This document shows, in pieces, positions 10,572 through 19,088 of a DNA stretch of 64,000 nt. Within the stretch, counting starts at the first letter, position 1; every line of letters begins with the position of its first letter. The stretch comes from JACCXG01 sp963834305 (lineage in GTDB: Bacteria > Acidobacteriota > Vicinamibacteria > Vicinamibacterales > 2-12-FULL-66-21): the NCBI GenBank assembly GCA_963834305.1, contig CAWIAX010000003.1:868001-932000 (forward strand), given 5' to 3'. A program made the translations under genes and the position numbers. The notes beneath the pieces are model-generated. The model searched no databases, was not told the DNA's origin, and saw only the letters and a list, made by a program, of their open reading frames with translations.

Positions 10572-12034
10572 ACCGCCGCGCCCCCCGTTCGACGGCCCTC
10601 GGCACCTCCGTGCGCGCCGGCATCTTCGCCGCCGCCGTCGCGATCGCGGCGAGCGCGGCTGCCGCCCAGGCTCCGCAGGCGGCGGAAACCTTCGACGCCG
10701 CCTGGCGCATCGTCCGCGACTCGCACTTCGACAAGTCGCTGAACGGCGTGGACTGGAACGCCGTGTCCGCCGAGCTGCGGCCCAGGGCGGCGGCGGCGCA
10801 ATCGGTTGGCGAGCTGCGCGCCGTGCTCCGCGAGATGCTCGGACGCCTCGGCCAGTCGCATTTCACCGTGATCCCGGCAACCGCCGACGTCGTGGGCGAG
10901 GTCCCCAGAGATCTCGGCGGCAGTCCCGGCTTCGAGGTGCGGCTGGTGGGCGGCGACCTGCTCGTGACGGCAGTGGACGCCGTTGGCGGCGGCGCGACCG
11001 CCGGCGTGCAGACCGGCTGGAAGCTGCAGGCGGTGGACGGGACGGCGATGCCGCAGCTGCTGGCCGCGCTGCCGGATGGCCTCGAGCCCCGGCTGCTGCA
11101 GGTGGAAGCGTGGCGCATCGCGCATGCGCGGCTGCGCGGCCCGGCGGGCTCGCGCGCCAGCATGACCTTCGAAGATGGCGCCGGCCGATCCGTGACGCTC
11201 CCGGTCGTCCGGCGGCAGGAAGCCGGCCAGCCGGTCACCGTCGGCAACCTGCCGACGATGTTCGTCCGCGTCGAGACGCGCGCCGTCCAGACACCCGCCG
11301 GCCGCGGCGCCGGCCTCATCGGCTTCAACGTCTGGATGGCGGCGGTCGATCCGTTGTTCAGCCGCGCGGTCGACGACTTCCGCCAGCAGGACGGGATCGT
11401 CATCGACCTGCGCGGCAATCCCGGCGGGCTCGCGGCGATGCTGATGGGCATCTCCGGGCATTTCATCGACGAGCGCAAGCCGCTCGGCGTGATGACGACG
11501 CGCGACAACGAGCTGCGCTTCAACGTGAATCCGCGCCGGGTCAACGCCGGGGGGAGCGGGTCCAGCCGTTCGACGGCCCGGTCGCCATCCTCGTCGACGC
11601 CATGAGCGGAAGCGCCTCGGAGTGTTTCACCGGCGGCATGCAGTCGGTCGGCCGCGCGCGGGTCTTCGGCCAGCGGACGATGGGGCAGGCGCTGCCGGCG
11701 CTGTTCGCGCAGCTGCCCGAATGGCGACGTGCTGATTCACGCCTACGGCGACTTCGTCACCGCCGACGGCACCCGGCTCGAGGGTCGCGGCGTCATTCCC
11801 GACGAGGTGGTGCCGCTCGACCGCGGCGACCTGCTGGCCGGGCGCGATCGCACGCTCGACGCCGCACTCGCGTGGATCGATGCGGCCGCCGCGGACCGCC
11901 CCGGACTCGGCGTCGGGAAAGCGCTGATGCGCACTTCCCGTACTGTTGCGCTCGGGGTCCACCTCTGCTACACTCGAAGAACCTGCGCGCGCGATTTTCC
12001 AGCCAATCTACACAGGACCACATCGGGGGAGTGA
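10568..12034 (+). CDS. S41-family (tail-specific/CtpA-like) peptidase, frameshifted
   Basis: Exported serine peptidase. GTG 10568 overlaps the upstream stop. A signal-like segment GIFAAAVAIAASAAAAQAPQ is followed by the helical N-domain (TFDAAWRIVRDSHFDKSLNG). A PDZ-like domain comes next (LVTAVDAVGGGATAGVQTGW). The protease core contains DGIVIDLRGNPGG and, after a frame change near 11560, VAILVDAMSGSASECFTGGM, in which the Ser of GSASE is the S41 nucleophile. The expected catalytic Lys region is RARVFGQRTMGQ, with Gln where a Lys is often seen, so activity is uncertain. Another frame change lies near 11720. The last about 25 residues look non-native and may follow another indel. Confidence 0.75.
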
Positions 12035-12856
12035 ATGGAGCAGCGCCGGCTGCGTCTTGGCGACATTCTGGACGACTACTGTCCGCGTGAGCGCCGCGTG
12101 ACCAACCACGCGGTCGTCGCCATGATCGAAGAAGACGTCAAACAGACCCGTTGCACGACGTGCGATGCCGAGCATCCGTACAAGGGCGCCCGCCTGCCCA
12201 AGCGGCGGGCGAAAGAAACACCAGGCTCGCTCTACAAGGAAGTGCTCGCCGGGATGCCCGAGTACGACGCCGACGCCGCGGCGGCCGCCATCGGTGCGCC
12301 GGCCCGGGCCGTCATGCCGCCGCCCGCCTCGGATGTCGAGCCCGCGGCGCTGATCGCCGCCGGTCCCGCGCCCGCCGAGGGTCGCCGGCCATGCCCAGCT
12401 CGAGCGCCGACAGCCCCGGTCCGGCCGGCGAGCCCTCGGGCCCGGCCGATTTCGAGGACGAGCCGCCGCAGAGCGAAGAGGATGCCGTCGACGGCCCGGT
12501 GCACCGCCGGCTCATTCGCGCCACGCTGCCGCGCATCGAAGGGCAGAAGGAAGCCCGGCAGATGCCCGAGTTCACCGTGCGCCAGGCACCGCCGCGCGGC
12601 AACGGCAACGGCCACGCCGGCCAGGGCAATTTCCGCGGCGACCGGATGCGCATGCGGGGCGGCGGCCAGCGGCCAGGGCCACGGCCAGGGCGGGGCCAAT
12701 GGCAATCGCGGCAACGGCGGCGGCGGCCGCTTTCACGGCGGCGGCGGCAATCGGCCGGCAGGTGCCGGGCGGCCCGCCGGCCGCGGCGGTCAGTCCGGAT
12801 TCCGCAACGGCAACAGCGGACCGAATGGCAAGCGGGGCCGGGGCTCGCGGGGATAG
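12035..12856 (+). CDS. Protein with CxxC knuckle and Gly/Arg/Asn-rich tail, frameshifted
   Basis: Starts ATG 12035, one base after the peptidase stop. The first about 70 residues form a compact segment, RLGDILDDYCPRERRVTNHA...RCTTCDAEHPYKGARLPKRR, with a C-x2-C pair that may bind metal. An acidic, Pro/Ala-rich linker follows in another frame (12391-12670). The last 60 residues (GGGRFHGGGGNRPAGAGRPA and similar) resemble RGG-type RNA-binding tails. Two compensating frame changes are needed. About 274 aa when joined. Possible RNA-binding protein; family not recognised. Confidence 0.5.
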   Translation: MEQRRLRLGDILDDYCPRERRVTNHAVVAMIEEDVKQTRCTTCDAEHPYKGARLPKRRAKETPGSLYKEVLAGMPEYDADAAAAAIGAPARAVMPPPASDVEPAALIAAGPAPAEGRRPCPARAPTAPVRPASPRARPISRTSRRRAKRMPSTARCTAGSFAPRCRASKGRRKPGRCPSSPCARHRRAATATATPARAISAATGCACGAAASGQGHGQGGANGNRGNGGGGRFHGGGGNRPAGAGRPAGRGGQSGFRNGNSGPNGKRGRGSRG

Positions 12857-12974
12857 CCCCGGTTCCGCCCCATCTCCTGAAGCGGGCCTGCGCCAGCCGG
12901 TTCCGCGCCCGCGCCCGGCAGCCCCTCCAGCCGACTCCCTTTTCACGCTCGCTCCCGACACGTAAAGTAGACGT

Positions 12975-13754
12975 ATGACTGACCTGACTGGCAAGACCGG
13001 CCTCGTCGTTGGCGTGGCGAACAAGCGGTCCATCGCGTGGGCGATCGCCGACGCGGCGGCGAAAGCCGGCGCCCGGCTGGCCATCACCTACCAGGGGGAG
13101 CGCCTCGAGGAGAACGTCCGCGAGCTCTCGGCCGGGTTGCAGAGTCCACTCATCCTGCCCTGCGACGTGACCGACGACGGGCAGATTGCCAGGGTGTTCG
13201 AGGCTATCGACAAGGAGTTCGGCGGGCTCGACTTCGTCGTGCACGGCGCCGCGTTCGCGCCGCGGGAGGAGCTGGCCGCGGGCTTCCCGTTCGTGCAGAC
13301 CTCGCGCGAGGGCTTCCGCCTCACGCTCGACGTCAGCGCCTATTCGCTCATCGCCCTCGCCCGCGGCGCGGCGCCGCTCATGGAACGCGGCGGGGGCGGC
13401 AGCATCGTCACGCTGACCTACCTGGGTAGCGAGAGGGTCTTCCAGAACTACAACGTGATGGGTGTGGCCAAGGCGGCGCTCGAAGCGTCGGTGCGCTATC
13501 TGGCCGCCGATCTCGGACCCCGGAACATCCGCGTGAACGCCATCTCGGCCGGGCCGATCAAGACGCTGGCGGCGTCGGGCATCTCCGGTTTTTCCAGCAT
13601 CCTGCAGGTGTATCGCGAGCGCGCGCCGCTGCGCCGCACGGTTGAAACAGCAGAGGTAGCGGAGGCCGCCCTGTTCCTGCTTGGTCCCGGCGGTCGCGGC
13701 ATCACCGCCGAGGTCCTGATGGTGGATGCGGGCTATCATGCCACCGGCATGTAG
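12975..13754 (+). CDS. fabI: Enoyl-[acyl-carrier-protein] reductase (NADH)
   Basis: Last reductive step of type II fatty-acid elongation. The 259-aa frame is intact. The N-terminal NADH-binding segment is GKTGLVVGVANKRSIAWAIA, the variant G-x5-S-I-A-W motif of FabI rather than the ordinary SDR motif. Later segments are ITYQGERLEENVRELS, LILPCDVTDDGQI and VHGAAFAPREEL. The active-site region is YLGSERVFQNYNVMGVAKAA (Y-x6-K), and RVNAISAGPIKTLAASGI completes the cofactor site. It stands alone between two small operons and ends at a TAG. An essential enzyme in most bacteria that encode it. Confidence 0.95.
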   Translation: MTDLTGKTGLVVGVANKRSIAWAIADAAAKAGARLAITYQGERLEENVRELSAGLQSPLILPCDVTDDGQIARVFEAIDKEFGGLDFVVHGAAFAPREELAAGFPFVQTSREGFRLTLDVSAYSLIALARGAAPLMERGGGGSIVTLTYLGSERVFQNYNVMGVAKAALEASVRYLAADLGPRNIRVNAISAGPIKTLAASGISGFSSILQVYRERAPLRRTVETAEVAEAALFLLGPGGRGITAEVLMVDAGYHATGM

Positions 13755-13826
13755 CTTGCTAACTCGTGACCAGAGGACGGCTCATCCGCGCCCTGTCGGC
13801 CGCGCCGCCGTTCCGGAGGCAGTTCG

Positions 13827-14138
13827 ATGCAGAAGAAGTACAACCCGCTCACAGTGTTCCTGCTCGCGATCACGCTCATCGCTCCGCTCGTGCTCGCGGG
13901 ATGTGGCAAGACCGTCGGCGAAACGATCGACGATGCGACGATCACGACCCGCGTGAAGACGTCGCTGCTGAACGACCCCGATATCGGTGGCATGCGCATC
14001 GACGTGGACACGTTCAAGGGAGTCGTCACGCTGTCCGGCCGTGTGAGGAGCAAGGACGAGGAAGCGAAGGCTCTTGCCGTTGCCCGGAAGATCAGCGGCG
14101 TCGCCGAAGTGAAGTCGACGCTGCAGATCGAACCCTGA
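13827..14138 (+). CDS. BON-domain lipoprotein
   Basis: A 103-aa periplasmic lipoprotein. The signal peptide ends in the lipobox LVLAGC (Cys about residue 26), so it is probably lipid-anchored. One BON domain follows: TIDDATITTRVKTSLLNDPD, then IDVDTFKGVVTLSGRVRSKD and ISGVAEVKSTLQIEP. BON domains of the OsmY/DolP type bind phospholipid and stabilise the envelope. A ribosome site (GGAGG) precedes the ATG. An inverted repeat follows its stop and the convergent reductase gene starts there. Confidence 0.9.
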   Translation: MQKKYNPLTVFLLAITLIAPLVLAGCGKTVGETIDDATITTRVKTSLLNDPDIGGMRIDVDTFKGVVTLSGRVRSKDEEAKALAVARKISGVAEVKSTLQIEP

Positions 14139-14161
14139 CCTCAGGCCGCTCGGTGCTCGGC

Positions 14162-14192
14162 CCCAGCACGATGCCCGCGCGCTCGTGCTGGG
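14162..14192. terminator. Stem-loop between convergent genes
   Basis: Perfect 10-bp inverted repeat CCCAGCACGA / TCGTGCTGGG (14162-14171 and 14183-14192) with an 11-nt loop. It lies between the ends of the BON gene and the convergent reductase gene. No long T tract follows, so it may be a weak or Rho-assisted terminator serving both directions. Confidence 0.5.
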
Positions 14193-14195
14193 CGC

Positions 14196-14871
14196 CTACC
14201 ACTCTTCTATCCTGATCCGCCGCCGCTCGATCCCGAGATCGAGCAGCATGCGCGGCACCTCGTCCACCATCGCGGCCGGCCCGCACACGAAGCACAGCGT
14301 CTCCGGAGTTTCGATCAACGGCGCCAGCCGGGCCGGCGTGATGCGCCCCTGTTCGCCGCGCCACCCGTCCGCCTCGCGCGTCGCGGTCAGCGCCAGTTCG
14401 CAGCCGCCCCTCCCGCGCGTAGCGCCGCAGCTCGGCCAGGTAGGCGAAGTCGCGCGGCGTGCGGGCGCTGTAGAGGAGATGGAGACGGCCGCGCTGCCCG
14501 GCCTGGTAGGCGTGGCAGATCATCGAGCGCAGCGGCGCGATCCCGGTGCCCCCCGCCACGAACAGGAAGTGGCGCTCTTCCGGCCGCGGCGGAAAGACGA
14601 ACCCGCCGACCGGCCCCTCGACCACCAGCCGGGAGCCCCGGCGCAGCGCCGCGAGGTGCGCACCCCAGGCGTCCGGCTCCACCTTCAGCAGGAACTCGAG
14701 CCACCCGTGCGCCTCGGTCTCTTCCGGGGCCGAGGCGATCGAATAGGGATACCGCGCGGGGTCACCGGGGGCGCCGAGCAGCGCCGCCTGTCCGGCAGTG
14801 TAAGGGAACCTGGCTCCCTCGAGGGCGAGCCGGACGATCCGCGTCGCAGGCGTCGCGCGCCGGATGCTCAC
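14196..14871 (-). CDS. FAD-dependent oxidoreductase, ferredoxin-NADP reductase fold, one frameshift
   Basis: About 225 aa. The FAD-binding barrel contains ARYPYSIASAPEETEAHGWL, matching the R-x-Y-S-x-A-S flavin motif. The nucleotide domain starts at HFLFVAGGTGIAPLRSMICH (the G-G-T-G-I-x-P signature) and continues LHLLYSARTPRDFAYLAEL. After one frame change near 14400 it reads ETLCFVCGPAAMVDEVPRML and ends RIRIEEW at the TAG 14196-14198. The C-G-P-x-x-M motif is standard for NAD(P)H-flavin reductases of this family. It has no ferredoxin domain, so it needs an outside electron acceptor. The partner is unknown. Confidence 0.8.
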
Positions 14872-14891
14872 GACGGGGAGGGAGAAAGAGG

Positions 14892-15058
14892 TCAGGGGGT
14901 TCAGAGGTTCAAGGTGCAGGGTTCAGGGTTCTGGGTTCACGGTTCAGGGTTCACCGTTCACCCTCCCGTTCAAGGTTCATTATCACGGACATCGCACCAA
15001 GAACCCTGCACCTTGAACCCGAACCTTGCACCCTGCACCCTGCACCCTGAACCTTCAG
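14892..15058. repeat. Inverted arrays of heptamer repeats
   Basis: On the plus strand the first part (about 14898-14975) is about ten degenerate 7-nt units near GGGTTCA. The second part (15001-15057) has about eight units of the complementary type near GCACCCT/GAACCTT. The two arrays face each other across about 25 nt, and stretches such as GGTTCAAGGTGCAGGGTTC recur as exact reverse complement, so a long hairpin can form. The stop codon of the HD-GYP gene (15055-15057) lies inside the second array. The region has no coding signal. Confidence 0.85.
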
Positions 15059-17556
15059 AGAATCCCCGCGGCGGCCCGCTGGATGTCGCTCTCGGTCAGC
15101 TCGCGTTGTGATGAGGCGGGGGCGGCCAGCTCGGGTGACGGGGCGCTGCGGCCGCCGGTCCGGCCGGAGCGGCGTTTGCGGTTGGCCTTGTCCTGGTACA
15201 TCCGGTTGTCGGCGGTGGCCAGCAGGGCCTCGTAGGTGTCGCCGTCCTGGGGGAACACGGCGGTGCCGAGGCTGATGCCGAGGGGCAGGCGCTTGCCGGG
15301 GCGCCCCTCGAAGTAGACCTCGTCCACTGCCTGCTGCAGCTCGAGCCGCTTCTGCTCGGCTTCGTCGGCGCCGCAGCCGGACAGCACCACGATGAACTCG
15401 TCGCCGGCGTAGCGGACGCAGATGTCGTAGGGGCGGATGCCGGCGCGCAGGACCCGTGCGATCTCGACGAGCGCGCGGTCGCCGACGTGGTGGCCGTGGT
15501 TGTCGTTGATCTCCTTGAAGTGGTCGAGGTCCATGACCATCAGCGAGAGCTCGCCTTTGAGGCGCTCGGCGCGCGCCAGCTCGCGCGACAGGTGCATGAA
15601 CATGAAGCGCGTGTTCGGCAGCCCGGTCAGCGTGTCGGTGAGCGAGTCCTCCTGCGTCTGCTCGAACAGCATCGAGTTGTTGATGACCGCGGCCGCCTGC
15701 TCCGACACCCGGTCGAGCAGCCGGCGGTGATCGTCGCGGTAGAACGCGGCGTCGACGTGATAGACCGACAGCGTGCCGATGAAGCGGTCGTTGAACATCA
15801 GCGGGCAGACGAGCGCCGACTGCAGGTTGGTCGTGGCCGACATGCCGGTGGCCTCGAAGTCGGCGCTGGGCCGGGCGTTGACGAGCGGCCGGCGGTTCCG
15901 CGCCACCCACCCCGTGAGTCCCTCGCCCGAGCGCACGGTGACGCGGTTGATCAGCTCGGCGTCGGTGCCGGTCGCGAAGCGGCAGCGCAGCATCTCGGTC
16001 TCCTCGTCGAAGAGGAACAGCGCCGCGCAGGAGAACGGCACCAGGTTGCTCAGCTTCGCCGAGATCAGCGCCATCGTGTCCGAGATGCCGAGGCTGGTGC
16101 CCATCGCCTGCGCGATCTCGTAGAGCGCGTAGATTTCGCGGTGCGCCAGCGCGATGTCGTCGAAGACGTTCTTCTTGCTCGGCTCCGGCGTCAGCCCGGT
16201 CGCCGGCTGCCCGCGCTCGGGCTGCGCGGCCGGCTCCGGCTTCCGCATCGCCTGCTCCAGCCTGGTGGCTTCCTCCTGCAGCCCCGGGATCAGCTCGACG
16301 AACTTGGCGACCACGGTCGGGTCCAGTCCCTTGCCGGCCTCCTGCTGCAGCAGGCCGATGGCGGCGTCGAAGCCCATCGCCTTGTGGTAGGGACGCTCCG
16401 CCATCAGCGCGTCGAAGTAGTCCACGACCGACAGGATGCGCGCCCCGAGCGGAATGTCGTTGGCCTTCAGGCCGGACGGATACCCCTTGCCATCCCACCG
16501 CTCGTGGTGGCTGAGGATGAGCGGCGCCACCGGATAGGGGAAGGGGACCGAGCTGACGATGTCGGCGCCCACCTTGGGATGGGCGCGGATCTTCTGGAAC
16601 TCCTCCGGCGTCAGCGGTCCGGGCTTCGACAGGATGTGCTCGGGCACGGCAAGCTTGCCGATGTCGTGCAGCAGGGCCGCGGTCTTCACGCCCTGGATCT
16701 CGTTGTCGTTCATCCCCAGCGCGCCCGCCACCGCCGTCGCGTACATCTGGACGCGGCGGATGTGCGACTGGGACGTCTGGTCCTTGGCGTCGATCGCCAG
16801 CGCCAGCGCCTCGATCGTCGCCAGGTGCAGGTCCGCCATCTCCCGCACGTGCCGCTGCTCGTCGTCGATGCGGCCGAGGTAGACCTTGTAGGTGCGGTAG
16901 GTCAGGTAGAGCGGCGCGGTGAGGAGCACGGCCAGCCAGTGCGCGTGGTCCACCACCATCCAGGCGGACACCGCCGCGACGCCGGCGCCGACGAAGTAGC
17001 TCGGCGCGCTCCACAGGAAGTTCTCGTTCCACACCCGCAGCACCGACTGCCGCGTGGACAGCGCGATCGCCGTGGCAATGGTCAGCGTGTTGATGACGAA
17101 GTAGGCGGTGGCGGCGCCGACCAGCGGCTGCGCAATCCTGTGCCAGTCGAACGTGCCCGGCACGCCGCCGAGCAGGATGTAGATGTGGCCGGCCGCCTGC
17201 ACGGTCACGATCAGGCACGCCATGCTGAACAGCGTGCGATGGATCGGGTTCCGCTCCTTGATCCGGAACGTGCACTGGCTGTACGCGCTCGCCGCTGCCA
17301 CCACCATCGTCTCGTTGGGGCCGAGGAGGAGGAGCGAGGCGAAGTCCACGGCGTACGAGACGGACATCGTCGACCCGCTGCGGACGAGCGGCAGGTTGAC
17401 CTTGAACACCGAGGTGATCGAGGACAGCGAGAGCAGGAGCAGGAACAGCCACGGCGTGCCGAAGGTCTCGAGCGGAAAAAAGACGACGAGCAGGATGGCG
17501 CCGAGCGCGATCGCCCCGCCGACGTAGAGCCGCGCCGCAAGCGGCAGGCTGGTCAT
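15055..17556 (-). CDS. Membrane HD-GYP phosphodiesterase with GAF and GGDEF domains
   Basis: Cyclic-di-GMP turnover protein of 833 aa. Residues 1-210 form a multi-helix membrane sensor (LYVGGAIALGAILLVVFFPL and several more). An HD-GYP domain follows (about 240-410): the metal-binding HD pair in AALLHDIGKLAVPEHIL, then HHERWDGKGYPSGL with the GYP motif. A GAF domain (about 450-610) contains VPFSCAALFLFDEETEMLRC. A C-terminal GGDEF domain has MVMDLDHFKEINDNHGHHVG and the active-site loop YAGDEF, so the first Gly of GGDEF is Ala. AGDEF is seen in some active cyclases. The start ATG overlaps the stop of the subtilase gene (ATGA), so the two are translated together. Confidence 0.93.
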   Translation of the reverse strand: MTSLPLAARLYVGGAIALGAILLVVFFPLETFGTPWLFLLLLSLSSITSVFKVNLPLVRSGSTMSVSYAVDFASLLLLGPNETMVVAAASAYSQCTFRIKERNPIHRTLFSMACLIVTVQAAGHIYILLGGVPGTFDWHRIAQPLVGAATAYFVINTLTIATAIALSTRQSVLRVWNENFLWSAPSYFVGAGVAAVSAWMVVDHAHWLAVLLTAPLYLTYRTYKVYLGRIDDEQRHVREMADLHLATIEALALAIDAKDQTSQSHIRRVQMYATAVAGALGMNDNEIQGVKTAALLHDIGKLAVPEHILSKPGPLTPEEFQKIRAHPKVGADIVSSVPFPYPVAPLILSHHERWDGKGYPSGLKANDIPLGARILSVVDYFDALMAERPYHKAMGFDAAIGLLQQEAGKGLDPTVVAKFVELIPGLQEEATRLEQAMRKPEPAAQPERGQPATGLTPEPSKKNVFDDIALAHREIYALYEIAQAMGTSLGISDTMALISAKLSNLVPFSCAALFLFDEETEMLRCRFATGTDAELINRVTVRSGEGLTGWVARNRRPLVNARPSADFEATGMSATTNLQSALVCPLMFNDRFIGTLSVYHVDAAFYRDDHRRLLDRVSEQAAAVINNSMLFEQTQEDSLTDTLTGLPNTRFMFMHLSRELARAERLKGELSLMVMDLDHFKEINDNHGHHVGDRALVEIARVLRAGIRPYDICVRYAGDEFIVVLSGCGADEAEQKRLELQQAVDEVYFEGRPGKRLPLGISLGTAVFPQDGDTYEALLATADNRMYQDKANRKRRSGRTGGRSAPSPELAAPASSQRELTESDIQRAAAGIL

Positions 17557-18902
17557 GGCTGGACCTCGGCGCCGGCCGACTGGGCGAGCAGGATCGCGCC
17601 GCGTGCGTCCAGGAAGCCGGCGCCCTGTGCGCTCGAGCCGTACCGCGCGTCGGCGACGGCTGTGGCGCGCAGGATCGCCTTGACGGCGTCGGGATCCAGC
17701 CCGGGGTTCGCCTCGAGCATCAGCGCCACGGTGCCGGCGACGACCGGCGCGGCCATGCTCGTGCCGCTGAGGCTCAGGTAAGGCTCGACCGCCGTGGCCG
17801 CCGTGCCCCACCGCCTCGCGGACGGCCGCGTGACGAACAGCGTACTGCCGGCATCGGCAAGCGACTCGATACCGACGCCGGGCGCCACGAGATCGGGCTT
17901 GGCCGCCCGGTCGATGGCGCTGGGCCCGCGCGAGCTGAACGGCGCGATGGTGTCGTCGCCGCGTTCGACCGTCCCGTTGTGGTTCGATGCGCCGACGGTC
18001 AGGACCCACGGCGCGTTGCCGGGCGCCGTGATGCCGCCGCCGCCCGCCTCCGGGCGTGGGCGCCCCAGGTTGCCGGCCGCCGTGACGACTACGATGCCGG
18101 CGTCGGCGGCGCGAAGGGCGGCAAGCGTCAGCGGGTCGGTCCAGTAGGATTCGGAAACGGCCGCCGCGACCGACAGGTTGATCACGCGGATGTTGAAGGA
18201 TGCCCGCCGGTCGATCGCATAGTCGATCGCCGCGATCGCATCGCTGATGTAGCCCTCGCCCCGCGCATCGAGCGCCCGCAGGACGACGAGGTGGGCGCCG
18301 GGCGCGATGCCCCGCCGCTCCCCGCCCGAGTCGTGGCCGTTGCCCGCGATGATGCCCGCCACGTGCGTGCCGTGGCCGTAGCCATCGTGCGGCGCCGCGG
18401 CCGCCTCGACGAAATCCGCGAAATGCACGACCTGGTTGCCGCCGAGGTCGTCGTGGGCCCGGGTCACGCCGGAGTCGATGATGGCGACGCCGATGCCGGT
18501 CCCGTCGAAGCCCAGGTTCTCCGTCACCCAGCGGGCGCCGATCGCCGCCGCGGTGCGGTCGAGCGCGCCGCGCAGCGGCCGGTCCACGGTGACGGCCTCG
18601 ACGTCACGCCGTCCCGACAGCGCGGCCAGGTCGCTCTGCGCGACCTCCGCCACCACCGCCCGGCCGCCGGCCAGCCGCCGGCCTGTCCGGCCGCCCGTCG
18701 CGCTGATGGCGCGTTCGACAGCTGCGGCGTTGGTCGTCCGGACGATGACGCGCACCCATCCGCCGGGCGCCCGTGGTCCCGTCGGCGCCGCGAGCGCCGG
18801 CTCCGGCGCCGCCGCGCGGACGTGCGCCTGCCGGCCCGATGCAGGTGGGAGCACCAGGGTCAGGAGCAACGCGGCGAGCACGAAAGGCGCGGATCTGGCC
18901 AT
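17553..18902 (-). CDS. Secreted subtilisin-like serine protease (S8)
   Basis: About 449 aa. Signal peptide MARSAPFVLAALLLTLVLPP. A short I9-like propeptide follows (WVRVIVRTTNAAAVERAISA). The catalytic triad is complete: Asp in GVAIIDSGVTRAHDDL, His in DGYGHGTHVAGIIAGN, Ser in SLSGTSMAAPVVAGTVALML. The oxyanion Asn lies in VVVTAAGNLGRP. It ends GAEVQP without an anchor or sorting signal. The ATG at 18902 is chosen because the signal peptide starts there; an in-frame ATG at 19067 would add an Arg-rich stretch and is unlikely. It lies between the sigma-54 activator and the HD-GYP gene, all on the minus strand. Confidence 0.93.
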   Translation of the reverse strand: MARSAPFVLAALLLTLVLPPASGRQAHVRAAAPEPALAAPTGPRAPGGWVRVIVRTTNAAAVERAISATGGRTGRRLAGGRAVVAEVAQSDLAALSGRRDVEAVTVDRPLRGALDRTAAAIGARWVTENLGFDGTGIGVAIIDSGVTRAHDDLGGNQVVHFADFVEAAAAPHDGYGHGTHVAGIIAGNGHDSGGERRGIAPGAHLVVLRALDARGEGYISDAIAAIDYAIDRRASFNIRVINLSVAAAVSESYWTDPLTLAALRAADAGIVVVTAAGNLGRPRPEAGGGGITAPGNAPWVLTVGASNHNGTVERGDDTIAPFSSRGPSAIDRAAKPDLVAPGVGIESLADAGSTLFVTRPSARRWGTAATAVEPYLSLSGTSMAAPVVAGTVALMLEANPGLDPDAVKAILRATAVADARYGSSAQGAGFLDARGAILLAQSAGAEVQP

Positions 18903-19038
18903 AGGCGGATCGGGACACCGCTCACCATGCAATTCGGCCGCCCGTCTTTCGAAGTGAGCCGAGGGGCGTAAGTGGCTGGTCTTTCTGCGCTTACGCAGGT
19001 TGGCGACCGTTCCGGGCGCGCACAATTCTGACATCGAA

Positions 19039-19055
19039 TGTCCCGTTCTGGAACA
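19039..19055. promoter_or_regulatory. Dyad with activator-site geometry
   Basis: TGTCCCGTTCTGGAACA is a 17-bp dyad of half-sites TGTnCC and GGnACA separated by 5 bp. This is the same geometry as NtrC-type activator sites recognised by Fis-like helix-turn-helix domains. It lies in the 186-nt gap between the sigma-54 activator gene and the subtilase gene, about 137 nt upstream of the subtilase start. A GG-N10-GC pair resembling a weak sigma-54 promoter occurs between them. Assigning it to the neighbouring activator is inference. Confidence 0.35.
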
Positions 19056-19088
19056 GTCAACGTGCAAAAAGACGTCAGGCGTGCGCGG

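Noticed and set aside
10093..12090. 665-codon plus-strand frame covering the LolA-like and S41 genes
   Set aside because: Only short pieces of it carry the real protein after indels; the rest is low-complexity Arg/Gly.
14892..15058. CRISPR array or telomere-like repeat
   Set aside because: Units are 7 nt with no spacers, so not CRISPR. The GGGTTCA unit resembles telomeric repeats only superficially, is degenerate and internal, and has an inverted partner.
15487..17781. Very long open frame antisense to the HD-GYP gene (over 750 codons)
   Set aside because: Composition is His/Arg/Asp-rich without domains; it mirrors third-position GC bias of the real gene on the other strand.
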